The position numbers were made by a program, and so were the translations under genes. Positions 46,711 through 56,789 of a stretch of DNA of 64,000 bases are shown here, piece by piece. Positions within the stretch are counted from its first letter, which is position 1. Every line of letters starts with the position of its first letter. The notes under the pieces were generated by a model, which saw only the letters and a program-made list of their open reading frames with translations, searched no databases and had not been told where the DNA came from. The stretch is from Desmodus rotundus (lineage: Eukaryota; Chordata; Mammalia; Chiroptera; Phyllostomidae): NCBI RefSeq assembly GCF_022682495.2, contig NC_071398.1:89319398-89383397 (forward strand), written 5' to 3'.

Positions 46711-47922
46711 AAGAATTACTCATTCATGACTGAGGCAGTTGTTGAGAAAGATCACTTTCTTCTTATTCTTTCTGATTTAATTCACCAAGATACATATGAC
46801 TCCCTTTATCCCAGGACAATTCCTAAAAGGGGGTTGTGTTGAAAATCCATCTGCTGGTCATTTCCTGCTGTGTCCCCACCCCCGACCTCAAGCGTACAGT
46901 CCACACCCACGTCCATTCCATTACTACCTCCTTGCATGTGCCTCCTCCTCCCCAGGACTAGCATGAGGTGATTTCTTCCTACAAAGGCTGAAGATCAGAA
47001 CCAATTCCAACACAAGAGCCTATCCACGGAACACTGCAGATAGAACAGACTTCTGGTCCCTCCACTGTAACTCACCTGAACCAAGAAGCTACGGCCAGTC
47101 GTTTCGCCAATCGCCGGCCAATGTCCCAGCGCAGCAAAGCACGCCAAAGGAAACTTCCTTTGGAAATTGAGTGAGAATGAAAACAAAAAAGTGCTGACTA
47201 GAAAATGGAAATGTTGGAAACGACGCTGGGCTGAAATAACTCTGGGTAGTCTAGTGGAGAGAGAAGGCTGACACCCAAACCCATCGGTCTGCTGTGAGAA
47301 TAGCCAAGTGCTTAAGGCACAGACTTTGTTCTAAAATTTTCTGATGGAGCATTGTCAGGATGAAATAAAAGGAGCCTGCTTTGCCACTTTGGGGATGCAT
47401 GAGACTTCATCAGATTGGGATGCAAGAGAAAAGGTGGTGAAACCTGACCAGGCTTCCAACAGCTTTTTCAAAGGTCAGAGTGTCCCCAAAGGATGGCAAA
47501 GCCTTGGGGGGACGTGCCTTCCCATTCAATCCATTGAGCGGCTCAGGGGCCAGGCCTACTTCGCAGGCCGTATCAGGGATTCCTCACTTCTCACAAATAC
47601 CTAACACAGATAAAAAGTCCTCTTTGATGACGAACATTCTAACTTCCAGCTCAATTTAGCAAAGCTCCGACCCTTAGCAAATGACCCAGATAATAACCCT
47701 TTGTGGGTATGGATTCGAAACAATAAATGATAAATGAAAAAAAAAAAAACAAGGCAATAAAAAGTCCAGTATAGCAGTGTTTTCTCACTGGTAGGATGAG
47801 TCCCACTGATGAGACACAGAAGTCTCTTTGGGGACAGGAGTCACCAACAAGCCCAGACCCTCCATGCGTAGGGCTGCTGCTCCAGAATAAATTCATTCAC
47901 CTTCTCCGTTCACGCTAATTCA

Positions 47923-48020
47923 TGAGAAGTAATGTTTCGGTTTGGGCTTCATGTTTCACCTGCGAACACACTCCCACCAACAAAAATAGCCCCTCCCCCA
48001 CTGCGATGTTACAATACTAA
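47923..48020 (+). repeat. Unassigned dispersed repeat, copy A
   Basis: Homologous to a second copy at 53513-53610. Shared blocks include 'aagtaatgtt', 'gggctt/aggctt', 'tgcgaaca/tgcaaaca', 'cccaccaacaaaaa/ccccaaaacaaaaa', 'cccactgcgatgt/cccactacaatgt'. I cannot assign a family. Confidence 0.6.
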
Positions 48021-48444
48021 CATAGAATTTCCAGTTTTAATAGAGCACTTTTAATGTATTACCAAGTGCACTGGGTCATGTAACTACTCAGCAAGGAAAT
48101 GCTAAATTGCTACAGTTTTGATTCAGGACACTTTTCTCATTCTTATCGGCCCAGTCTCAGGATTATTGCCACTGAGTTATTAATTCTCAAACTGCTCTTT
48201 CTTGTGTTGATTGGTCTCAGGTAACAAAGTTAGAGCCAGGTTAGCAAAAGTGAAGATGGGAAGCCGGACTCCAGCGGCCCACCTCATGGTTTCGAAACCC
48301 TGGGAGTGGAAGGTTCTGGGTCCTTTCCTCACCTACCACTCAGTTAGCATTGGAATCCATGCACCTAGCAGCACAAACACCAGACCCTGGGTCCTCGTCA
48401 CGACTTCCTCAGTACCTTACCCTGACTATCAGTGCAGCGGAGAC

Positions 48445-49004
48445 ACTGGCTTGGCCAAAGAGTCTGTTCAGTTTTGTCCATAAAATAAAAGACTTATTTC
48501 TCATTTTTACCAATAACTTTACTGATTTGGATTTTTTGAGTATGTCGACTATTGCCTGCTATTGGTTTCTAGTGGGTAGAGGCCAAGGATGCTGCTAAAC
48601 ATCTTCCAATGTATGAGACAGCCCCACAGCAAAGAATTATTTGGCCAAAATGTCAACAGTACCAAGAAACTTCGCAAACCATTTTGGGCATGTTCGATCA
48701 GTTATGGCACCTCTCCACACACTGCGCAAACTTTTTTTTTTTTTTTGCATTTCAGTTGCATTTTTACCTTTCTTGAAATAATAAAGCATAATAAGCCAAA
48801 AGTGTTGTATATTTTCTTCCATCTTCAATATGAAAATGACTGCACAAAAATTCACCAATTTCGATAATTTTTTAATGCACACTGATGTGACAGCTGTCAC
48901 AATACAATCTAACAGAATTGTTTTGAATGAAATTAAAGACAACTAAGCGCTACTATAGCCATTGTCCAGAAAAAAACTAAACGAACTTTTTCGCCCACCC
49001 AATA
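48445..49004 (+). mobile_element. Mariner-type DNA transposon, internally deleted
   Basis: Terminal inverted repeats: 5' 'ctggcttggccaaagagtct' + 'gttcagttttgtcc' against 3' 'aaaactaaacgaactttttc' + 'gcccacccaata'. The reverse complement of the 3' end is tattgggtgggcgaaaaagt, which aligns base for base with the 5' end. Mariner text fills the right half ('cgcaaaccattttgggcatg', 'tgatgtgacagctgtcacaa', 'gaatgaaattaaagacaac'). At about 560 bases, no transposase survives. A T-run lies at 48729-48743. Confidence 0.8.
48565..48660 (+). mobile_element. MER5A-like hAT segment inside the mariner
   Basis: 'ctagtgggtagaggccaagg', 'atgctgctaaacatcttcca', 'caaagaattatttggccaaa' and 'atgtcaacagtacc' match the 3' half of the eutherian MER5A consensus as remembered. 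The MER5A 5' half and terminal repeats are missing, so this is not a simple clean insertion. Confidence 0.6.
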
Positions 49005-49009
49005 CATAA

Positions 49010-51435
49010 CTTTTGATTTCAGGCGTCTTTACACTTGATTAAAAAAACACACAAATAGTCATGTGAAATATAATGTTCATCTGGCATCCTGAGAGCCAAG
49101 AGTGATTTGATAGAGACCTGGGTACATTTCCTTGAATGCCCCAGTCCCTCCTTCGCTGCCCTCCACAGGCGCAATGCTTCAAAGGTAAGCAGGTAAGGGA
49201 TTTATTGGAGATAGCAAAATAACCCAGGACGATGAATTTTATTTACCTAAGAGGGAAAACGGTGTTGGTGGATTTCCGAACTGGTTTAACGGACGCGTAC
49301 CCCGCGCTAAGTGGCATGACCCTTGGGGAAAGTTTAATTTAGCTTAGAAAGAAAAAATCTTACCTGAGAGATTTTCTGAGTTTATCATAGTAGATGTGCC
49401 TAATGCAGCTGTATATTCATTTAATTATGGGAAATGCCAGTTCGGCGCCTACTGAGGTTTCCCCACTCATTTTAGACATGTAAAATGTTATAATCCCGGT
49501 TACTTCCACATCAAAGACTCAGGTCCACAGAGAAAGGGGGTCCAGGACGGTGTGCAAAGGAGGACAGACCCCACTTAATGTCACGAGCGCATCCAAATTT
49601 AGGCGGCTGGGTGTCTACGAGTTTCCCTTGCTGTTTCACACACATGCAGCTGGCCCACTCAAGCACGGTGCAACAGACAGAGTGAGGCTCAAGTCCTTCC
49701 TGAATAGTCTGTTAAATGAGCAATCAGGATAAGACAGTCCAAATGCATTCCTGTAAATTACAAGGTTATCTTCGGGCTGCGTGGAGGAGACGGGCAGCGC
49801 TCCGGAGCTGGGTGTCTCTGCAGTTCCCATCCTCTCTGCCACTTACATAAGCTGCCACAGGTTCTAATGCAAATGTTTTCCAAAGAGCCACTCCTGGTCA
49901 CAAATGAGTGTTTCTTTTTCTTCCCTTCCAGGAACATTACTCCCTCACCCTCACTCCAATCTCACTTTTTTGTAGCTGACTTCTAAGATCTCAAGAAGAG
50001 CCCCCAAACATCATCATTACATAAAGTCAACACGGATCTCACATGCATTCATTTCCACATATACTCATTTTACTTCCTTGCTAAGCACAGGAGTTTCATT
50101 CTAACGGGTCAGAATTAACCAGTTAGTCTTAGATCCCATGATTTTTTTTTTTAAAGTGAAAACAACACTTGCAAGGGATTTCATCTTCACACCGAGCATC
50201 ATAAAAACCCCATTTGAGAATATACGAAGGGAACTTAAAGCAAACATGGTAGAGACTCAAATATAACGAAAATAGAAGGCAGATGGAAAGATGGCTTCAG
50301 TACTGTTATAAAAACTAGCCCCCTGGGGCTCGGACAGACAACCATGCATACATCCACAGATCGCGAGATGAGCCGGGGATTCACCATCATCCCCGTTGCA
50401 CCGACTTCATGTTTCGGTGAGAAAAAAACTTTTGCCACACACATGCCCTTGACACAAGTGTTAACAACCCCCAGCAAAAGAGGCTGAGTACCTCTAGGAG
50501 CTTTACTCACCTCCACAGCTGAAGGCGCACTAATCTAAAAAGGAATGTGCTCTCAGAGATTCCAAGCAGCTCGGCCATAATTTCCATACACCTCTGGGAA
50601 GTCCCAATTCCTGTAAGCTAGGTTCCCTAGCAACCAAATGCTCCTCTGAATGCTCCTTCCCACCCGTCCCCTTCATCCAGCTGTGTTCACTCCTGAGCAG
50701 TAGGGTAGGAGGAATGGGGGAACTTAGAAGATAAATGTGATGCTGCTTTAAAGCATAATAATAATTACCAGTGCCGGTAATTATTGATAATGTTAATATC
50801 AATTCATTATTGATAATGTCTGATAAAAACAGGCCAAATAACGACTCAGATAAAAGGTAAAATGTTTCATCTGCTAACATCACAATTCAGAATATGTAAG
50901 GTAATCCCCTTAAGGAACCAAGAAAAAAACAAAAGGTTTAAAATTGTTTGGCAAGTTGGAGAAATCGATACCTAGAATCTTAATGCTGGAAGGGGAAATG
51001 GGCTGCAAAGGTTTTGCAAAGGCCCAGTCAAGTCAGGTTTTGGGGTTCAGGCTAATTTTGAGGATGAAAAATTAGGGAAGCCTTCCAATCAGAAAACAAA
51101 TAGAAACCCTGGCAGTTCTCCCACCGCCCAATCACATCCTTTAAGGCCACCAAGTCTGTGACAGGCTGTATCGCTCAGAGAGTGGAGAGGAACTGCTTAA
51201 TGCTATTAGAGAGAAGCAAGCACTGAATTCTTAAAACTGAGGTCAACAATTCACATAGACGATACGAAGCTCTGCCACAGCAGACCCAAGGATTTTCTTC
51301 TCTAAACTTTTAAGTGCAGAAATACTAATTTTTCTGGGATGGGCTTCCATGAAGCAAAGGGCTAGATTAGCCCCTGAATTCTTAAAAGGTACCCTGGACA
51401 AGAAGTGGGGATTTGGGGCCAGAAACACCTTCATG
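49010..51435. other. Stretch without recognised features
   Basis: A/T-rich unique-looking DNA. At 50750-50830 a short imperfect palindromic cluster occurs ('ggtaattattgataatgtta', 'tcattattgataatgtctg'). No gene or repeat family recognised. Confidence 0.5.
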
Positions 51436-51439
51436 GAAA

Positions 51440-51605
51440 TCCTATCGTGTAGCTCCTGAGCTGGCCTGAGGACAGCACGTACCTGTCTCTGAGCATCAGT
51501 TCATTCACCAGTCACCTGGAAACCACATCTAATCCTCCTCTTATCCAGATTAAATGAATTCATGTCCGTTATATCTGGCTTATAGCACACACTTGACAAG
51601 TGTTT
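51440..51605 (+). repeat. MIR/L2-like fossil, diverged
   Basis: 'ctgagcatcagttcattcacc', 'ctcttatccagattaaatgaa', 'gcacacacttgacaagtgtt' follow the MIR/L2 3' order weakly. Family call tentative. Confidence 0.42.
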
Positions 51606-51713
51606 GCTATTTATGATGTTGTCCCTTCAAAAATCTCTCAGGATAAAGTTTAAAATTGGTCATGCTAATATTTTGCATCATGGTGCAAAAAATGATTCAT
51701 GTGGCAAAGCATC

Positions 51714-51958
51714 CATGACCCTACCTGTAGGTGCACCTGGTGATGTGTGTATTGTGTGTGTGCCTGACCCTACCTGCAGGTGTGCCTGGTGATGAGTGTA
51801 TTGTGTGTGTGCATGACCCTACCTGTAGGTGTACCTGGTGATGTGTGTATTGTGTGTGCCCATGACCCTACCTGTAGGTGTACCTGGTGATGAGTGTATT
51901 GTGTGTGTGCATGACCCTACCTGCAGGTGTACCTGGTGATATGTGTATTGTGTGTGTG
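51714..51958. repeat. 49-bp minisatellite, five copies
   Basis: Five head-to-tail 49-base units, each starting c(a/c)tgaccctacctg(t/c)aggtg and containing 'cctggtgat' and 'gtattgtgtgtg'. Unit length is constant. Units 1 and 3 read gatgtgtg where units 2 and 4 read gatgagtg, so the array tends toward a 98-base two-unit period. It occurs in no obvious repeat family. Confidence 0.97.
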
Positions 51959-52189
51959 CACCACAAAATAACATATAATAACGTGTTTTTTGCTGCCTGA
52001 CCAGGCCCTAAGAGCAAATCTGTCTTTGTTCATTCCTACAACCAACTCAAAAGTCATTGTCACTAAATGAGAAATGAAAAGAGCTACGTGTTTTACATCT
52101 AACAGAACTTTGTCTCGAGTATGAATTATAACTATTTCAGTTTTGTTAGCCTATTCCTAAGTCTGGATTTTTGCTGTTGTCGTTTGCTT

Positions 52190-52700
52190 CTCCTTTGTTA
52201 CGAAATAACCACATAACACACGTACAATGTAATGTAGAAAAGCAAAATGAATGTCTGCGTACTTGCTTACAGAACATCCCAGGCACCTTTGAAGTCCCAC
52301 ATGTAGCCCAACCCTTCCTAATCACACCCTCCCCTTCATCCCCAGAAGTAACCACAAACCTCCTGCATTTTATGTTAATAGGTTCCCTTGATTTTCTTTA
52401 TAGGCTCCCCATATGAATGAATCCTAAACGATGTGGTGCTTTAGTTTAACAGTTTTTGAATTTCACATAAATGGAATCACACTGTATTACTCTCGTCTTG
52501 CTTCTTCACTCACTGTTCTGCTTGTGAGATTCACCCCTGTTGATACACACAGTTGTAGGGCGCCCTCACTCACTGTAAGTGACCCACAGTTTCTTCATTG
52601 GACACACTGTTGATGGACAGGAAGGTTGTTTCTGGTGTTTTGCTGCCATAAACAGGGTTGCTATGAGCATTCTCGCACATGTGTAACAGTTTCCCAGAGG
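52190..52700 (-). mobile_element. Old L1M fragment, antisense
   Basis: 'cataaatggaatcacactgt', 'cttgcttcttcactcactgt', 'gagattcacccctgttgata', 'acacactgttgatggacagg', 'gctgccataaacagggttgc', 'atgagcattctcgcacatgt' in order are reverse-complement L1M 3' UTR text. Not coding. Confidence 0.68.
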
Positions 52701-53059
52701 CAGAGCTTCCCATCTTTCGTCACAACCCAACTTACAGAGCAAATAATAACATTAGAATGGCAAACTGATATTATTAGACAAAACCGTTCCTACTCCAGGC
52801 TTGCAATCTGCCCCGCTACCTTGCTTTGCTATCCTGCAGGCTAGGGAACTAGGGGATGCTTTTATAAAGCATTGCAAACTTCTTTCCCAGGTCATCCTGC
52901 CAGTTCTTACTGTCACCAGCCTCGTATGCATATTCCTTCTGCTCCACACCTTTGCCCAAAGCTTGATGTTGACAGATATCACCAATCTGGTAGGTATTAA
53001 CTGGTATTTCATGATGGTTTTAATGTTGTATGTTGTACTTCCTCTATGATTAAAGCAGT

Positions 53060-53330
53060 AGAGTCCTAGAACATGAAAGAGCAGACCAACAGAATGAAGT
53101 AGAAAATGCAGAAAAATAGCTAATTAATTACTTATGGCAATTATGTATACGAGAGGGGCATATCTCCAATCAGTGGGGGAAAGACACACTTTCTAGAAAG
53201 TGGTCTGTGATATCCAGAGAGCCATATGGAAAACAGAGAAGAGTGGAACCATTCTCCATACCAGACGTGGAAATAAATTCCAAATGGGTCACAGATTTAT
53301 AGGTTAAGAACAGCTAAGGAACTAAATTTG
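53060..53330 (+). mobile_element. L1 ORF2-end fossil, sense
   Basis: 'acagaatgaagtagaaaatg', 'ccagagagccatatggaaaa', 'ggaaccattctccataccag', 'aaataaattccaaatgggtc' follow the L1 ORF2 3' coding text ('ccatacacaaaaataaattc...'). Frames are broken. Confidence 0.55.
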
Positions 53331-53512
53331 TGGTTTTAAAATACAGATCAAGTATTTACAGATAAAATTTTATTGGCTGAAATAAACGGAGTGCTGTTTT
53401 ATTAATACAGATGAATATTTACTGACCAAATTGAGACGTGCAAGACCACGGACATAAATACTCACACGGCTGTTCGCCCGCAGTGCCATTCATCCAGCCA
53501 TCCATCCAGTTC

Positions 53513-53610
53513 AGAAAAAGTAATGTTCCAGTTCAGGCTTTATTTTTGATTTGCAAACAAGCCCCCCAAAACAAAAACAAATCATTCCCACTACAATGTA
53601 ACAGCAAGTC
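53513..53610 (+). repeat. Unassigned dispersed repeat, copy B
   Basis: Partner of the copy at 47923-48020. It lies between two old L1 pieces and could be an L1M 3' UTR subregion. Confidence 0.55.
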
Positions 53611-53639
53611 TCGAAACAAACATATATCCAAATGAGCGA

Positions 53640-53860
53640 ATTTTGGCATATGTACACAATAAAGTCTCTGCGGTTGTAAAACACAACAAAAAAATCTTTT
53701 CAAAGTGGTGCCAGGGTGATCTCTGAAATATACTGTTAAGTGCAAAAAGCAAGGTACAGAACTATAATTTGCTACATTCATTTTTAGGGAAGAAATAAAG
53801 ATTTGTTTGCTTACATTAAATAAAAACTACGCATACATACATATGTAAAAATTAAAACAT
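53640..53860 (+). mobile_element. Old L1M 3' UTR fragment, sense
   Basis: 'gatctctgaaatatactgtt', 'aagtgcaaaaagcaaggtac', 'agaactataatttgctacat' match the L1M 3' UTR order ('gatctctaagatatattgttaagtgaaaaaagcaaggtgcagaac') in short blocks. Followed by a (TACA)n tract at 53855-53900. Confidence 0.62.
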
Positions 53861-54899
53861 GCCTATAAACATACATACATATATACATATCCACATCTTA
53901 GTAGCTAGATATACCTCCATATATATTTTCCTAACTTTGTCCACTCGAACAGACCTAGAAACAATGATGAGCCCAGAGGCAATGAGAACCCCTACCACCC
54001 AGACTATGGTCTCTAAATACCATTTACCACTGAAAAGATCTGGGTCAGGAGAAGTCCTAGATAAGTCTGAAATGGTGTAAGACTATACCAGCAAGTAAAG
54101 ACGTCATTAAAGACCACTCTAGTCATGTCAAAAGGACCCAGGCGCCAATTTAAAGGAGAGTCTCTCATGGGCCAAAGAAATGTGAACTTCAAAAGCATGA
54201 ACTGCAAAGGATCGAAACACATAAGTGTGTTAAAATCCATGAGTCCACAGTGATACTTAAAACCAAACAAAAAACCCCTCACTGATCTTCTTTGGAAGAT
54301 GCTAGAAACATCAACTCATTGTTCTGAACATTATTTAATACAGAGGGAATAACACTGAGCATTAATATTCCCATATACACAACACTCAGAGGTAACCAAA
54401 TAATACAGTTGATTCTTTCCTGATAGAAAAACTCCAGCTAACAAATGCGGAAGCAATGACACAATATCATTTTACAACCCTTACTGAAAAAAAAATGCAT
54501 AGCTAAGCAATGACTATGAGCGGTTTCTGAAGAGCCTGGGGAAACTTCAGAATGGGAAGATCTGGCCCACAACACCTGAATCCACTGGTCAGCCTATTCC
54601 CACTTCTACTTAACAAACGAAGTGGAGATTCTGAGGAAACCTCTTCAATCCTATTTTACTTCTTCATGCGACAATCCCAACGACGTGCCGATTCTCCACC
54701 CACCCTCTTTTCTCCTGACTCCAGGCTTGCCTGGCTCCCCTGCCCCTATGAGAGCCTGCCCTTCTTCAGTCTCCTTCCCTGTTCTCTTCCATCCACAGCC
54801 CTTAAAGGCTGGTGTTCCTGGAACTCACTGTTCCATTTTCTTCGTCAACATACTTTCCCCGAGGCAATCTCGGGCCATTACAAAACCTCTCTTTCATTG

Positions 54900-54992
54900 T
54901 TTGTTCATTCACTCCACAAATACGTGCTAGGCCGAAACCGTGTGGTAGGTGTTCTGGGGATTCGAGAGGATGAAAACAGATACACAGCCCCC
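54900..54992 (-). repeat. L2 LINE 3' end, antisense
   Basis: 'ttgttcattcactccacaaa', 'tacgtgctaggccgaaaccg', 'tgtggtaggtgttctgggga', 'gaggatgaaaacagatacac' are antisense L2. Confidence 0.68.
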
Positions 54993-54994
54993 AC

Positions 54995-55475
54995 CTTACG
55001 AGTTTTGGACTTTATGATGCTGGGCAAATGATACTCATTCAGTAAAAACCGTACTTCGTGTATCAGTTTTGATCTTTTCTGGGACTGGGGACATGCGCAG
55101 AAGGATGAAGCTTCTTTTGATGCTGGACAGATGCAGCGAGCACAGCCCCGGGTCAGCTGCACCCTTAGGAGGGTGAACAACTGAAACTCTACAGTGACCC
55201 GTGTTGCCCGTGTTTTTGAATATTGTGTTTTGTATTCTCGCATCCCATCATGTCAAAATTCCCATCTACGTCTCCTGCTGCTGATGGGAAGGATGGAGGA
55301 GGGCAATTACAGACGGTCCTAGAATTAGAATGAGCTTGTATTCCGACCACCCAAGTGTTCTGAGCTCGTTCCGGCAAGCGAGGCGAAGCTGTGATGTGCT
55401 GTAGGTTAGGAGTGTTAAACATATTTTCGACTTACGATGTTTTACTTTATAATGGGTTTATCAGGATGTAACCCA
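54995..55475 (+). mobile_element. Ancient DNA-transposon-like fossil (family name uncertain)
   Basis: A long colinear match to a common mammalian fossil as I remember it: 'ttggactttatgatgctggg', 'cattcagtaaaaaccgtact', 'ggtgaacaactgaaactcta', 'gtgttctgagctcgttccgg', 'gtaggttaggagtgttaaac', 'attttcgacttacgatgttt', 'aatgggtttatcaggatgta'. The ends carry short inverted 'cttacga' motifs, as in Tc/mariner-type elements. I cannot name the subfamily with confidence. Confidence 0.6.
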
Positions 55476-55489
55476 TCTGTGGGGTGGGG

Positions 55490-55985
55490 GGCGGGGGGGG
55501 CTATGGGGTATCAGTATTTGAGGAATCCCAAGATAGATATGCAATTATAAAGGTGGTAGGTGTGGGCAGGCAAGGTCACGGCGCATCGAGAAGACAGAGG
55601 GGTCTGACCTCATCGTGGAGATGGGAGTAATTCCCTAAGAAAATGATGGCTGGACTGAGATCAAATCCGTAATTCTGTCCCAAAGCTCTCTTCTGAATTC
55701 TCGACCGGAAATTCAGTCTATCACCATCTCAAAGAGCATAAGCACCTCGAAGTCAACATACTCCAAACTGCGTTAATTATCTCTCCTCCCAATGCCTGCA
55801 TTCCCCATCTCGGCGAAAGGCGGTGCAGTCCATCCGGAAACTTGGCAATTGTCCTTTATGCTGTCCCCTTCCTCCCTCTCCACTCCCAGTGCATTGCCGA
55901 GTCCTGCCAATTTTGCTTCCATTTTCAGGTATCAGTTCCCATCACGTCTTTTCAAGTCAGCACCAAAGCTCGCTTGCAGGGACTC
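55490..55985. other. Stretch without recognised features
   Basis: A G-rich tract (gtggggtggggggcggggggg) lies at about 55481-55501, next to the fossil. Otherwise nothing is recognised. Confidence 0.45.
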
Positions 55986-55989
55986 CAGT

Positions 55990-56785
55990 CTCCGTCCCAT
56001 TCCAGACTCTTACCCACACTCACGAAGGAACCGTCCACCACACAGACCATGCCTCTCCCTGTTCACAATCTTCCAGTGCCTCTCGCTGCTTACATTCTGG
56101 GCAGTGAGTCCAGACTCTGCCAGGAAGCGGGGCATAGTTTGCCAGCCTCCCGTCCCACCGTGCACCAGGGCACATGGGAATTCCAGGGCACCAGGCCCCG
56201 TTTCCAGCTGTCTCCACATCATTGTGCGTCTTCGGCTGAAATGCCTTATTTCATCTTCCACCTGCCCCCAAACCCTTTTACCCCCAAATGCCAGTCTGTG
56301 ATCTAGTTTATGAATCCACAGTCCAGTGAGAAAAATAAAGTTGGCAAAGCAGTGTTAGTCCCCCGATATTTTGGGGAATGTAAATAATACCCCCTTCTCC
56401 GAGAAGCCTTCCATGACTTGTCTATGTTGGGGAATCATCTAACTTATTGTCCAAACGGGGAGACTTTTGAGATCATAAAGGGGGCACCATTAATAACGAT
56501 GCTGAGCAACAGGCACAGACCAGGACTGTCCCGGGACCACCGGCTGCATGGCGGGCCCACCTCCGGACAGAGTTGGCTGCTTCCCTCCCCCAACTCCCAC
56601 AGCACCTTTGTCTGTTCACTCGTCGTACCGTGTGTTTGCACATCAATTCCTGCACTAGTCCGAGAATTCCACAAAGACAAGGCCGGGCCTTTTCTACCTG
56701 GTGTCACCAGCGTCTCTCAGTGCCAGGGACAGAGATGACACAAAATGGCATCAACAAAAGCAAATGTTTGTTGAATACATTGTCT
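55990..56785 (+). repeat. L2-like LINE 3' UTR, diverged
   Basis: L2-like blocks in order: 'cttccagtgcctctcgctgc', 'cttctccgagaagccttcca', 'tgacttgtctatgttgggga', 'cgagaattccacaaagacaa', 'gcgtctctcagtgccaggga', 'caaatgtttgttgaatacat'. The right end (56640-56785) is the strongest. The overlapping small frames at 55792-56306 on both strands come from this C-rich sequence. Confidence 0.5.
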
Positions 56786-56789
56786 GAGG

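Noticed and set aside
51714..51958. CRISPR-like spacing of repeats
   Set aside because: Units are contiguous 49-mers with no distinct spacers, and the genome is a mammal. It is a minisatellite.
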